From: CAYYJR01 sp964472305
GTDB lineage: Bacteria > Armatimonadota > Hebobacteria > CAIYQO01
Reading direction: 5' to 3'
Length of the DNA: 64,000 nt
Assembly (NCBI GenBank): GCA_964472305.1
Contig: CAYYJR010000010.1
Span: forward strand, 62,001-126,000
The position numbers were made by a program, and so were the translations under genes. Below, in pieces: positions 18,677-27,164 of this stretch (position 1 is the first letter of the stretch; each line of letters begins with the position of its first letter). The notes beneath the pieces were generated by a model. The model saw only the letters and a program-made list of their open reading frames with translations. It was not told the origin of the DNA and ran no database searches.

Positions 18677-19639
18677 CTACCGCGTTACCGCCACCGTCTC
18701 CCCCGTCAGCGCGGCCTGGTGAGCGGCGATGACGGCACGCAGAGCGGCGAGTTCCTCGGCGCGGTCGGTGGGCATAGGCATACCGTCGAGCAAGTGAGTG
18801 ACGAGGTGCTCCAGGTAATTCGTGGAGAGCGGGCGTGAAGGCGGCGGCAGCTCGGTGCTTTCGCGGTCGGGCAGGAAGAGACGGTGGCGGGTGAAGCCGT
18901 CCACCGATTCCGCCATGCCGCGCGTGCCGTGCAGGCGCAGATGCTCGTTGCCCCAGGTGCCGAAGTTGCGCGGATTGAGGTAGTTGATGTTCAGCGAGGC
19001 GACGGCGCCGTTCTCCAGCGTCATCGCGAGCACCGCGGCCATGTGCATGGTTTTCGCGTCCGGGCAGCCAAGGTCGGTGGCGACGGCGCGGACAGCGGTG
19101 ATCTTCAGCCCGGTGGCACCGATGATGAAGCGGGTGGCGTGGATCCCCGCCTGACGAATAAGTCCACCGTCGGTATCGAAATCACGTGGCCGTCGTTCTA
19201 CCCACGGGTAAGATTTCTGCGCCTGCACGTGCACGATGGTTCCCAGTTCACCCTGGTCCACCAACTCGCGCATAGCGCGCACATTGGACTCCAGCAGTGA
19301 ACCGCCCATCATCTCGCGAAACTCGCGGCCCGTGCGGCGCTCCGCCGCCAGCAGTTCATCCAGTTGCGCGTCGGTGAAGGCACCCGGCTTTTCCGCCAGC
19401 ACGTGCTTGCCCGCCGCCAGGCAGCGCAGCGCGTCCGCCACCTGGTCAATCCGCCGCGGCGAACACAGTGAGACGAGATCGACCGCCTGGTCGGCCAGCA
19501 GGTCATCCAACAGCGGGTATGACGTCACCGCATCCTGCGCCGGATACGCCGCCACGGCGACGACTTTCGCGCGCACCCCTTCCGGCAAGGTCAGCGGCAA
19601 CTGGTGGCCGTTAGTGCCATACAGACCGATACGAAGCAT
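18677..19639 (-). CDS. Gfo/Idh/MocA family oxidoreductase
   Basis: The 320-residue product has an N-terminal Rossmann domain that starts IGLYGTNGHQ rather than the usual GxGxxG. It then shows LVSLCSPRRIDQVADALRCLAAGKHVLAEKP with the lysine of EKP, the family's most conserved active-site residue, and a C-terminal alpha/beta substrate domain with IRQAGIHATRF. These enzymes oxidise or dehydrate sugars. The ATG at 19639 fits the family start; a longer frame to 19714 adds unrelated sequence. Confidence 0.85.
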   Translation of the reverse strand: MLRIGLYGTNGHQLPLTLPEGVRAKVVAVAAYPAQDAVTSYPLLDDLLADQAVDLVSLCSPRRIDQVADALRCLAAGKHVLAEKPGAFTDAQLDELLAAERRTGREFREMMGGSLLESNVRAMRELVDQGELGTIVHVQAQKSYPWVERRPRDFDTDGGLIRQAGIHATRFIIGATGLKITAVRAVATDLGCPDAKTMHMAAVLAMTLENGAVASLNINYLNPRNFGTWGNEHLRLHGTRGMAESVDGFTRHRLFLPDRESTELPPPSRPLSTNYLEHLVTHLLDGMPMPTDRAEELAALRAVIAAHQAALTGETVAVTR

Positions 19640-19734
19640 CACAACACCTTTCGGGTGAAAAGTGGGAGTACGCTCAGGGGCACAGCAGTCATATGCGCAA
19701 GGGCCCATCACCACTTCTCAACGCCAGTTAGATA

Positions 19735-19834
19735 CCAATACAAGATTCCGAGTAGGTTTCCCAGTTCCTGCCCCGGCGCCTGAATTGTCGGCGCGTGCGC
19801 GGGAAGTAGCAAACGTTTCGGAATCTTGTACTGG
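19735..19834. repeat. Long-range inverted repeat downstream of the 19847 gene
   Basis: A 13-bp perfect inverted repeat (TACAAGATTCCGA at 19739-19751 and TCGGAATCTTGTA at 19818-19830) encloses 66 bases. It extends to 17 positions with one mismatch. The enclosed part contains a smaller GC-rich pairing (GCGCC ... GGCGC). It lies between two minus-strand genes and could be a terminator or processed RNA structure. An additional 8-bp hairpin (CGACTACC/GGTAGTCG) overlaps the stop of the next gene. Confidence 0.55.
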
Positions 19835-19846
19835 CACGGACGCCGA

Positions 19847-20668
19847 CTACCACCGGTAGTCGACGGCCAGGGAGAGATACCCGACAGCGTGGGTGCGCAG
19901 TTGCGCCCCGGCGGACGAGCCGTAAACGGCGCCGATGACCGACGGCGCCGACAGTGGGGTGCCAGCCAGCGGCACCCCGCGGGGAAAGATGCTGGCCCCC
20001 AGCCGCAGGCCGCCGCGCGACGTCGGTAGCGTCGCGAGCATGACTTCCACCCGCGGACTGAAATGACGGCCCAGATATTGGTCCTGGTACCCGGTGAGCG
20101 CGAGCTGTGCCCGTGTCCGCGTACCGAGCGGCACGGTAAGGATGCCGCCCAGCATGCGAACAGTGGCGACCGGGCGACCGTTCAGCGACACGGCATACAT
20201 TCCCGCCACCGCCCGTGCTTCCAGCGCGTCACCTGGCGCGGTGACCGCGAGCAACAGGCCGGTGGACGCTGTGGTGGGGTCGGCGGCTAACAACGAGGCG
20301 GCATCCTTGCTGCTGATGTGCACCGCGTCGGCCGCGTGTTCCACCCGGAGCGCAAGACCGGGTCGTCCCGGTCTCGCCGAAAGCTGCCACTGCCCCCAGG
20401 CCGCCCAGCCGTCTCCGGCATACCGATTGTCGTGCGAGCGTCCATGCCCGGCGCTCCGGCGCGCGTCGGCGCCGGCGGACAGCGCGCCGGTCGGGTGCAT
20501 ACTGACCCCGGTATCCACCACCGCCAGCACTCGCCCGTCCCAGCTCAGGTAATGCGTCTCCACCGTGGCGTGCACGGTATCAGCGGCGGGGAGCAGCGCG
20601 GTTGGTTGATCGGCTCGCAGCAAGCTCGCGCAAACGAGCAGGCTCCAGACGAAATACTGGCGTGACAT
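19847..20668 (-). CDS. Exported protein, possible outer-membrane beta-barrel
   Basis: The 273-residue protein has a signal peptide (MSRQYFVWSLLVCASLLRAD). Its body alternates hydrophobic and polar residues and ends with an aromatic residue (YLSLAVDYRW), as in outer-membrane barrels. No known domain is recognised. The ATG at 20668 is preceded by GGGAG at good distance; an ATG two codons upstream is less well placed. It lies downstream of a lipoprotein gene on the same strand (57 bp gap), possibly in one unit. Confidence 0.65.
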   Translation of the reverse strand: MSRQYFVWSLLVCASLLRADQPTALLPAADTVHATVETHYLSWDGRVLAVVDTGVSMHPTGALSAGADARRSAGHGRSHDNRYAGDGWAAWGQWQLSARPGRPGLALRVEHAADAVHISSKDAASLLAADPTTASTGLLLAVTAPGDALEARAVAGMYAVSLNGRPVATVRMLGGILTVPLGTRTRAQLALTGYQDQYLGRHFSPRVEVMLATLPTSRGGLRLGASIFPRGVPLAGTPLSAPSVIGAVYGSSAGAQLRTHAVGYLSLAVDYRW

Positions 20669-20725
20669 GGTCATCTCCCGGGGTCGTGGGCGCCGCGTCG
20701 CAACGCGGCGCCCGGCGGCGACGTG

Positions 20726-21505
20726 CTATTTGACATCGCGCAGGTCGATCAACAGCGTAACGCGGTTGAAGGGTACGGTACTGTCCCCGGTGAAAGTCGC
20801 CATGTTGTTCGCCACGGTGACGGTTTTTGTCAGCGGACCGGCCACCAGCTGGTTGCCGTCGAACAGATTGGCGGTGATGGTGACCTGGCCATCCAGCGGC
20901 GCAACCGTTGTCGCCGCCTGCCACTTTAGCGTGAGGTAGGAACCATTGAGGATGTGCAGCGTGCTGTGCCGCAGCCGTTGCAGGTCCAGCTTGAATGCGG
21001 TGGGCAGTGTCCAACTAGGCGGCTTGCCGGCGTGCACGGTGAACAGCACGCGCAGGCTGGTGACGCGCACGCCTTTCGTATAGAGGCGACTGCCGTGCGT
21101 GAGCGACAGGGCGTGGTCGCCGGCGGAGAGCACCGCGATGCCGCGACCGCTGATGCCGCGATTCATTGCCTCCAACGGCAGGCTGCCCGTCGCCATCCCG
21201 TTGTTGCCGAGATCGAGGTCAAGTGCGCCTTGGTTGCCATCGGTTTCCAGGGTGACGCCGTTCGTGCCGGAAAAGTCGGGCATGGTCATGGTGGCGACGG
21301 CATCGGCGGCGATGGACGGCTTCACCAGGGCGCGTGTGTAGTCATCGAGCGTGGCCGGTGCGGGTGACGGGAGCGTGGCCGTTAAATCCGTCAGGCCCGC
21401 CGCGGGCGTCTGGGTCTGGTCGCTGCAGCCGTTGAACGCCAGGCAGCACAACCCGAGAACAAGCAGGCCGCCGAGTAGACGGCACAGGTGCGTGATGTTG
21501 GACAT
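20726..21505 (-). CDS. Lipoprotein-like secreted protein
   Basis: The 259-residue product begins MSNITHLCRLLGGLLVLGLCCLA and continues FNGC, a signal sequence with a loose lipobox (cysteine about residue 27). The mature part is rich in Thr, Leu and Ala with beta patterns; no domain is recognised. It probably sits in the periplasm or the outer-membrane inner leaflet. The 235 bp upstream are AT-rich (GATAA repeated several times) and probably hold the promoter, but no exact hexamers stand out. Confidence 0.68.
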   Translation of the reverse strand: MSNITHLCRLLGGLLVLGLCCLAFNGCSDQTQTPAAGLTDLTATLPSPAPATLDDYTRALVKPSIAADAVATMTMPDFSGTNGVTLETDGNQGALDLDLGNNGMATGSLPLEAMNRGISGRGIAVLSAGDHALSLTHGSRLYTKGVRVTSLRVLFTVHAGKPPSWTLPTAFKLDLQRLRHSTLHILNGSYLTLKWQAATTVAPLDGQVTITANLFDGNQLVAGPLTKTVTVANNMATFTGDSTVPFNRVTLLIDLRDVK

Positions 21506-21740
21506 GGTCCCCTCCTCATGTTGTAAGTATGCAGAGACAATGGCGTTGGTATGCCATACGACGCAGGCGCCGTGGGCACTGTGGCAAACATGGGCCGGAG
21601 ACCGACCATACCGTAAGAGGGGACTTGCGGTGGTTAATTATTCCTTGGTTTATCGGATAATTTCACAAGGCAATGATAAATTTTGATAAAATATTGCGGT
21701 GCTTGTTCCAGTTGGTCACCGGAGACGGCTCGTCGTGACC

Positions 21741-22268
21741 TTACTCGAACTCATCGCGCTTGCGAAACACGAGGATGACGAACGCGAGGAGCAGAAAGCT
21801 TTCGACTGTTCCCTGGTAGGCTTCGACACCATCGGCAACCATCCAGGCGATGCGGAACAGGGAAGCCATCATATACAGCATGATGCCCCAGCGCCGCAAG
21901 CGCAGGAGGGCGAAGACGCTGACGGCGCGGGCAATGGGGATGGCGTTGGTGATGGCGAGGTAACACCAGGCAAAAGGATTGTCCCACGGATACGCGGACC
22001 CGAAGCCTTCCGGTGATACCGTGTAGGCGATTTCGTGGAGATTCACCCCCAGGATCAACCAGAGCAGCAGCACCAGCGGCCAGCCCAGCACGGGCGAACA
22101 CCAATCGCGGGGGAAATGCGGGAACCAGCGCGCGAGCAGCGGCAGTGGCAGCGGCGGCATTTTCCTGATGCCATCCTGCCCGTCTTTCAGTTCACTCAGC
22201 CACTGATCCATCTCGTCGCGAGGAATCTGTAACAGGCTGTCGCTCTCCGGCGGTTGCCGTGCATCCAT
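21741..22268 (-). CDS. Multi-pass membrane protein of unknown function
   Basis: The 175-residue protein has a soluble N-terminal ~45 residues (DEMDQWLSELKDGQDGI) and then about four membrane helices, including WPLVLLLWLILGVNLHEI and SFLLLAFVILVFRKRDEFE. The charged C-terminus suggests a cytoplasmic end. No family is recognised. The start at 22268 follows a modest GTGAG site. The next gene (22395) is divergent. Confidence 0.6.
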   Translation of the reverse strand: MDARQPPESDSLLQIPRDEMDQWLSELKDGQDGIRKMPPLPLPLLARWFPHFPRDWCSPVLGWPLVLLLWLILGVNLHEIAYTVSPEGFGSAYPWDNPFAWCYLAITNAIPIARAVSVFALLRLRRWGIMLYMMASLFRIAWMVADGVEAYQGTVESFLLLAFVILVFRKRDEFE

Positions 22269-22394
22269 ATCTCACTACCTGCCCGTGTCTGGTCACAACG
22301 GTCGTAAAACAGTATATCAGCTTCATCAACGGATGAATACCGGCGCGATAATCGGTATGCTATAATGAGCAACCTGACCATTGGAGGTGCCCCC

Positions 22395-23225
22395 ATGCGA
22401 CAGGTGCTGCTTCTCACCTGCTTCATCCCGGCCATCCTGGCCTGCGCTCCTCCCCTCTACGGCGCCGGAAAACCGATGCCGGGCGTGCACCCGATCATCG
22501 AGGCCAGCGCGGACACCGACAACTTCTTCGGCGGCAGCGTGGACGGCCAGTGGGTTGAGAACGTCGCCATGCTGTCCCGCGTGAAAGGCGGTGAGCGGTA
22601 TCGCCTGTATAGTGATACCAGATTCCTCGGCATCACCACGGGCGGCAAGCCGGTCTACGATGAAAACGAACCAGGATCGCCGCACATTGCGGTGGAGTTG
22701 CCGTCCAACATGCCGGCAAAGAAAATGATCATCGGCGTGTGCGGCGAGTGGAACGCGCTGCCGCGTGTGCCGAAAGCACAGAGCACGGCACAACCGGCAT
22801 ACCGGCAGGTGATTCGCGACATCCTCACCCGGCATACACTGCCGCATGCACCGGTCAGCATCACCCGCGTGTTGCGCGTGGACCTGGAGGGCGACGGCAC
22901 CGACGAAGTGCTGATCTGCGCCAGCAATCCTCGCGGTTATGATACCGACTTGCCGTGGGACCACAATACCTATTCACTGGTGCTGCTGCGCAAACTGGTG
23001 AATCGCAAGGTGGTGACCATCCCGTTGCACAGCATGTTCTACCGCGACGCGCCGGATAAAATCGGTTTCACCATCAGCACGCTGGAAGCGGTGCTGGATG
23101 TGAACGGCGACGGGGTGATGGAGATACTGACGGGCTGGCAGTACGGCGAGGGGAGGGGCATGACGATCCACCAGCTCAAGGGGACCGGCGTAGAAGAAGT
23201 GCTCTGGAACGGTTGGGGAGTGTAA
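22395..23225 (+). CDS. Exported protein with EF-hand-like VCBS/FG-GAP pattern
   Basis: The ATG at 22395 (MRQVLLLTCFIPAILACAPP) follows GGAGG by a good distance and starts a signal peptide. An in-frame ATG at 22365 would precede the ribosome site. Two segments, DLEGDGTDEVLI and DVNGDGVMEIL, match the acidic DxDxDG calcium-binding loops of FG-GAP/VCBS repeats, which also act as adhesion propeller pieces. The remainder is unrecognised. The protein is probably periplasmic or surface-located. Confidence 0.7.
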   Translation: MRQVLLLTCFIPAILACAPPLYGAGKPMPGVHPIIEASADTDNFFGGSVDGQWVENVAMLSRVKGGERYRLYSDTRFLGITTGGKPVYDENEPGSPHIAVELPSNMPAKKMIIGVCGEWNALPRVPKAQSTAQPAYRQVIRDILTRHTLPHAPVSITRVLRVDLEGDGTDEVLICASNPRGYDTDLPWDHNTYSLVLLRKLVNRKVVTIPLHSMFYRDAPDKIGFTISTLEAVLDVNGDGVMEILTGWQYGEGRGMTIHQLKGTGVEEVLWNGWGV

Positions 23226-23284
23226 GCCGTGGTGGCGCGCGTCCGGGTTCCCGGCGGAGCGCGTGGCGCCGCGCGAACCGGCGC

Positions 23285-24892
23285 TCAGCGATTAGCATTG
23301 GCGGGCAGCGGCAGAATCCAGAGCATGCGCTCCGCCAGCAGCGGCTGATAGCCGCGCGGCTTGAGCAGCGTCGCCAGCGCGTCGAGAACGGGGACATCGG
23401 CGACCGTCAGCGAAACGTGCGTCTGCTCCGCCAGCGCGCCGGGACAACGCACCAGCGTGCTGCCGGTGTTGGCGAGTGCCAGCAGGATGCGGTACAGCGG
23501 TTGATCCGCAAGATGCAGCGTGACGGTGGAGCGGCGTGGACCACGTCCCGGGACGATCAGGTAGACCACGTCGTCGTCCCCATCGCCGCAGGCGATCAGC
23601 TTCAGCACGGCGCCGTCCGGTTCGTCGGGCAGCGTCAGCGTCATCGCACTGCTTGCGGCGGCGATGTTGAAGCGGCGATCCGCCACCTGCGCCGGGTAGA
23701 CGGTCTGCACCGTCACCGTCAGCGGCGCGGCCTCACCGGCGCGAAAGTCCACCTGCGTTCCCGGCGCGCCCGGCGGACTCACCACGCGGATGTCGAGCCG
23801 GCTGCTCGTGACGGACATGGATTCGGCAATCGCGGCGCCGGGCGCCGCCTTCAAGGCTCCGGAAAAGGACGGTTTGCCGGCCGTTTGCGTCCGCGAAACG
23901 GTGCTGTTACTCATCACGGACGAGTCATCCTTCTGTGAGCGCGCAGCCGTCGCGGTGGACGGATGCAGTGCGATGGTGGTGTCAGGCGGCGCCGGCGAGG
24001 TGCGCGAGGCATTTTGCGGTGCGGCTCTGCCGGCGGATTGCGCTTCATACCGCGGTGCCGTTGCACCGTTCGAAACCTCCAGGCGCGCGCCGGCGACTGT
24101 TTCGCCGTATGGGGAGGCGCTTGTCACGCCAGCCGTCTTGTCCGTGTCGGTGTTGAAGTCCGGCTTGCCGCCGGCTTCGTTGTTGGCCGGCTTGCTGGCG
24201 TCACGGCTGAGATGGTCGGCAACGGCGTGTTCGCGGTCTGGCGTCTCCGGTTCGCGCGCGGTGGGTGCTTTGCTCTTCAGAGGCGCATCGATTTCCTTCC
24301 CCGGCGCGTTGCGCGGCGAATCGTTGCCCATGAATGCCTTGGGCGTCAGGCGCGGCGGGGGCGGCGGCGGTGACGCGGGTCGCGCGGCATCGCCACCGGC
24401 GAACGGATCGGTGACCGAGTCGCCGGTGAAGGGGAGTGTCGTCGGCGGTGTCGGCGCGGGAGCGGGCAAGTGCTTCCCTTCCAGCTTGTTCCCTGCGCGG
24501 CTGCGCTTCTCGTCGACGACTGGTGGCGCCGCGCGCCGCAGGGCGAAGGACTCGCCCGACGGAGCCATCGGCGGCGTCGGACGCCAGAACAGCAGCAGCA
24601 TGACCGCCGTGGCGGCGGCCAGCGCGCCGGCGGTGGCCAGCGGCACGGCGAAGAATGGGCGGCGGCGCGGGCGACGCTCCAGCCGCGCGCGGACCCCGAC
24701 GGTAAACTCGGGCGGTACCGGCAGCTCGGACCATTCGCGCAGCGCGGCCACCGTCGCGCGCAGCGCCTCCAGTTCGGCGGCGCAACGCGGGCAGTCATCC
24801 AGGTGACGGGCGACCTGTTGCCGCAGGCGCTCCGGCAGGGCGTCCTCCAGGTACGCGGTATAATGCTCGGCCACATGTCGGTGTCGCATCAT
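23285..24892 (-). CDS. Anti-sigma factor with zinc finger and C-terminal STN-like domain
   Basis: The first ~45 residues hold a zf-HC2 anti-sigma zinc finger: His30, Cys34 and Cys37 in RHLDDCPRCAAELE. A membrane helix follows (about residues 79-101, ending VMLLLFW), then a Pro/Ala-rich extracytoplasmic region of roughly 330 residues. The end resembles a secretin/TonB short N-terminal (STN) domain: VTLHLADQPLYRILLALANTGSTL and VADVPVLDALATLLK. The anti-sigma function is inferred from the overlap with the ECF sigma gene (4 bp). The length, 535 residues, is more than twice a simple anti-sigma. Confidence 0.85.
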   Translation of the reverse strand: MMRHRHVAEHYTAYLEDALPERLRQQVARHLDDCPRCAAELEALRATVAALREWSELPVPPEFTVGVRARLERRPRRRPFFAVPLATAGALAAATAVMLLLFWRPTPPMAPSGESFALRRAAPPVVDEKRSRAGNKLEGKHLPAPAPTPPTTLPFTGDSVTDPFAGGDAARPASPPPPPPRLTPKAFMGNDSPRNAPGKEIDAPLKSKAPTAREPETPDREHAVADHLSRDASKPANNEAGGKPDFNTDTDKTAGVTSASPYGETVAGARLEVSNGATAPRYEAQSAGRAAPQNASRTSPAPPDTTIALHPSTATAARSQKDDSSVMSNSTVSRTQTAGKPSFSGALKAAPGAAIAESMSVTSSRLDIRVVSPPGAPGTQVDFRAGEAAPLTVTVQTVYPAQVADRRFNIAAASSAMTLTLPDEPDGAVLKLIACGDGDDDVVYLIVPGRGPRRSTVTLHLADQPLYRILLALANTGSTLVRCPGALAEQTHVSLTVADVPVLDALATLLKPRGYQPLLAERMLWILPLPANANR

Positions 24893-25503
24893 TGATTCCG
24901 ACGGTTCTCACGTCCGAAAAGTTCCCGTTGCGCGGTGATTTTTTCACGCAGCAGGTTGCGCGCGCGATTCAGCCGCGACTTCACGGTGCCCAGGTTCATA
25001 CGCAGGATGCCGGCAATCTCCTCGTAGCTGAATCCCTGCATGTCATACAGCACCAGCACGAGACGGAACGCCGCCGGCAGCGCCGCCACCGCCTGGTGCA
25101 GCGCGTCGCGGCGTGCGTCGCGCAGCGCCACGTCCTCCGCGCTTTCGCCGGTGGTCAGCATTTCCGCCGGCGACGGTCCGTCCGCGTCGCCCGTTTCCAA
25201 CTCGGTTAGCGTGAGCGGACGCCGCCGCCGCCGCGCCAGCTCGTCGTGACAGGCATTCGTCACGATGCGAAACAGCCACGTCGAAAACGCGGCCTCGCCG
25301 CGAAAGCGCGGCAGCGCGTCATACACGCGCACGAAGGCTTCCTGCGCCAGGTCCTGCGCATCGTCGGGATTGCCGACCAGCCGGTAGGCGAGATTATACA
25401 CCCGCGGGGCGAACATCTCGACCAGACGGTCGAAGGCCCCGTCGTCACCCTGCTGGGCGCGGCGGACTAACTCAAGCTCGCGTTGCGCGGTGGGGGCCGT
25501 CAT
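24889..25503 (-). CDS. ECF-type sigma factor
   Basis: This 204-residue ECF sigma factor has region 2 (NLAYRLVGNPDDAQDLAQEAFVRVYDALPRFRGEAAFSTWLFRIVTNACHDELARRRR) and region 4 (PAAFRLVLVLYDMQGFSYEEIAGILRMNLGTVKSRLNRARNLLRE). The start at ATG 25503 fits the family; upstream in-frame sequence is not similar. It overlaps the anti-sigma start by 4 bp, so they are translationally coupled and probably autoregulated. The inducing signal is unknown but should reach the anti-sigma's extracytoplasmic domain. Confidence 0.92.
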   Translation of the reverse strand: MTAPTAQRELELVRRAQQGDDGAFDRLVEMFAPRVYNLAYRLVGNPDDAQDLAQEAFVRVYDALPRFRGEAAFSTWLFRIVTNACHDELARRRRRPLTLTELETGDADGPSPAEMLTTGESAEDVALRDARRDALHQAVAALPAAFRLVLVLYDMQGFSYEEIAGILRMNLGTVKSRLNRARNLLREKITAQRELFGRENRRNQ

Positions 25504-25663
25504 GGCCGCGATGCACCTCCGATACCTGTTCTTCTTTCGGCCTCCGGGGGCGAGTTTCCTGTTACTCCTCAGCATTACACCGGCAACACCTGCTGAAACA
25601 TCGACGGGTGAGGACGGTTCGCGCCTCACCCGTGTCTCGGCACCGCACGAACGATGCGGGTGA

Positions 25664-26503
25664 TTACGCCGCCAGGCGGCCTCCCGGCGCGTCGCCCATC
25701 ACCAGCGGCAACTCGGGACAGGCAGCCCATTCCGCCAGGCTGGCTTGATACAGGCGCACGCGCGGATACCCCAGCAGCGCCTTCAGCATGAACCAGACCG
25801 CCGAACCCTCACGCCCGGTGACGCAGTAGGTGATGATCTCCTTGTCCGGGGTGATGCCCTGGCGCTCGCAGCGCGCGCGCAGCATCTCCGGCGGCTGGTA
25901 GGTGCCGTCGCGCTGAAAGTCCCAGATGTAGTTGTGCAAAATGGCGCCCGGCAGGTGCCCCAGGCGCGGGGTCGGGCCGGTTGCGCCGTTATACATGCTG
26001 CGCGTGCGCGAATCGACCAGCACCACGCCGGGATCGTCCAGCCGCGTGCGCACGTATTCCAGGTCGGCAAACTGCGCCGGGTCGAAATGCGCCGCATACG
26101 TCGTCTCGCCCACCTTCGGGTAAGCCCGTATCACGGAACGGCCTTCATCCGCCCATTTCTGAAAACCGCCGTCGAGCAGCAGCGCCTGCGTGTTGCCGGT
26201 CACCGCCAGCGTCCATGCGGCATAGGTGGCGCTCAGGTGGTCGATCGGCCGGGTCGCGTAAATCACCACCGGGGTATCGACCGTGATGCCCAGCCGTCCG
26301 AAGATCGATCCCAGCACCGGCAGCGCATGCATTTTGCACGGCACTCCATGCTGGCTCATGCGCAGCGTCTCGATGTGCAGAAACTCCGCGCCCGGAATAT
26401 GTCCGAGCAGATACGGCGCAAAACTGCCGCGCAGGTCCAGCAGGCGCAGCCCCGGCGTCTCCAGCCGCTCCGCCAACTCCGCGGTCGAAACAATCCCCAT
26501 CAT
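25664..26503 (-). CDS. Thiosulfate/3-mercaptopyruvate sulfurtransferase (two rhodanese domains)
   Basis: The 279-residue protein has an inactive N-terminal rhodanese domain (LRLLDLRGSFAPYLLGHIPGAEFL) and an active C-terminal one, with the cysteine in ITYCVTGREGSAVWF. The CxxxREG loop fits a sulfurtransferase; CRxGx[RT] is the thiosulfate-type pattern and CGxGVT the mercaptopyruvate type, so this loop fits neither exactly. It should transfer sulfane sulfur to cyanide or cellular thiols. It is monocistronic. Confidence 0.88.
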   Translation of the reverse strand: MMGIVSTAELAERLETPGLRLLDLRGSFAPYLLGHIPGAEFLHIETLRMSQHGVPCKMHALPVLGSIFGRLGITVDTPVVIYATRPIDHLSATYAAWTLAVTGNTQALLLDGGFQKWADEGRSVIRAYPKVGETTYAAHFDPAQFADLEYVRTRLDDPGVVLVDSRTRSMYNGATGPTPRLGHLPGAILHNYIWDFQRDGTYQPPEMLRARCERQGITPDKEIITYCVTGREGSAVWFMLKALLGYPRVRLYQASLAEWAACPELPLVMGDAPGGRLAA

Positions 26504-26637
26504 CGCCTCGCCCTCCTATTCAAATCTGTCACCGACAGTGTACCGCGCCCCCGTGCCCTGCGCGCACGGTTTTCACGCCAACCATCGCTAATGTCGAACC
26601 CTCCGCGCGTCCATGCCGCCCGCGCGTCGCGATGGGG

Positions 26638-26666
26638 TTTACAAACTCCCCGCGACCGGCTATAAT
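26638..26666 (+). promoter_or_regulatory. Sigma-70 promoter of tRNA-Glu
   Basis: TTTACA (26638-26643), a 17-base spacer and TATAAT (26661-26666) stand 10 bp before the tRNA. This is a near-consensus housekeeping promoter and the best one in the window. Confidence 0.85.
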
Positions 26667-26676
26667 AGGGCGTCAT

Positions 26677-26752
26677 GGGGCGTTGGTCTATCGGTTAGGA
26701 CGACGGCCTTTCAAGCCGTAGATGACGGGTTCGATTCCCGTACGCCCTACCA
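26677..26752 (+). tRNA. tRNA-Glu (anticodon TTC), CCA encoded
   Basis: All four arms can be drawn. The acceptor stem pairs GGGGCGT with ACGCCCT (with a G-U first pair, common in tRNA-Glu), the anticodon stem ACGGC/GCCGT encloses loop CTTTCAA, and the T arm reads ACGGG-TTCGATT-CCCGT. The anticodon is TTC (Glu). The CCA at 26750-26752 is encoded. It lies between a strong promoter and a strong terminator. Confidence 0.96.
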
Positions 26753-26758
26753 ACATTG

Positions 26759-26787
26759 CCGCCGGAGGTTACTCTCCGGCGGTTTTT
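26759..26787 (+). terminator. Intrinsic terminator of tRNA-Glu
   Basis: A 9-bp stem (CCGCCGGAG/CTCCGGCGG) with a 6-base loop is followed by TTTTT, 6 bp after the tRNA. It is a textbook intrinsic terminator. Confidence 0.93.
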
Positions 26788-26807
26788 CATTTGGTACCCC
26801 GATTTCG

Positions 26808-26836
26808 CTTGTCCGCCATAGCCTTGGCGAAGGCGG
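26808..26836 (+). repeat. Short dispersed GTCCGCC...GGCGG repeat, copy 1
   Basis: The element begins CTTGTCCGCCATAG and ends GGCGAAGGCGG; its ends can pair (CCGCC with GGCGG). A second copy lies 113 bp away at 26921. I know this type of short GC-rich palindromic unit from many genomes as a dispersed intergenic repeat. The rest of the 26788-27164 gap contains no gene that I can support. Confidence 0.6.
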
Positions 26837-26920
26837 GCGCCTCCCCGCCCCTTCACGCAGCACAAATGGCGAAATCCACATAAACCCAGCCGTGGACGAC
26901 CCCCAACGCCCCAACCCCGA

Positions 26921-26953
26921 CTTGTCCGCCGTAGCCAGGACGGCGAAGGCGGA
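26921..26953 (+). repeat. Short dispersed GTCCGCC...GGCGG repeat, copy 2
   Basis: It starts CTTGTCCGCCGTAG and ends CGGCGAAGGCGG, matching copy 1 except for a 4-base insertion in the loop and single changes. The two lie in the same orientation between tRNA-Glu and the AT-rich STAND gene. Confidence 0.6.
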
Positions 26954-27164
26954 AAACCGCCCCACTCCCGCATTTCAGCCACTCTAACTCTCTCTTTTCT
27001 GAAGACGACCCCTCTCTGTCGTCCACAGCTTTTTCACGCTCAAAGTGGCGGGATGGGGCTGGAGGGTTCGAGGTTGGTGAATGGATGAGCGGATGGGTAA
27101 GCCAATAATGGGATGATGAATTAAGGAGCATCTCATCGTCCGTTACGACTCATCGACGTTTTTT

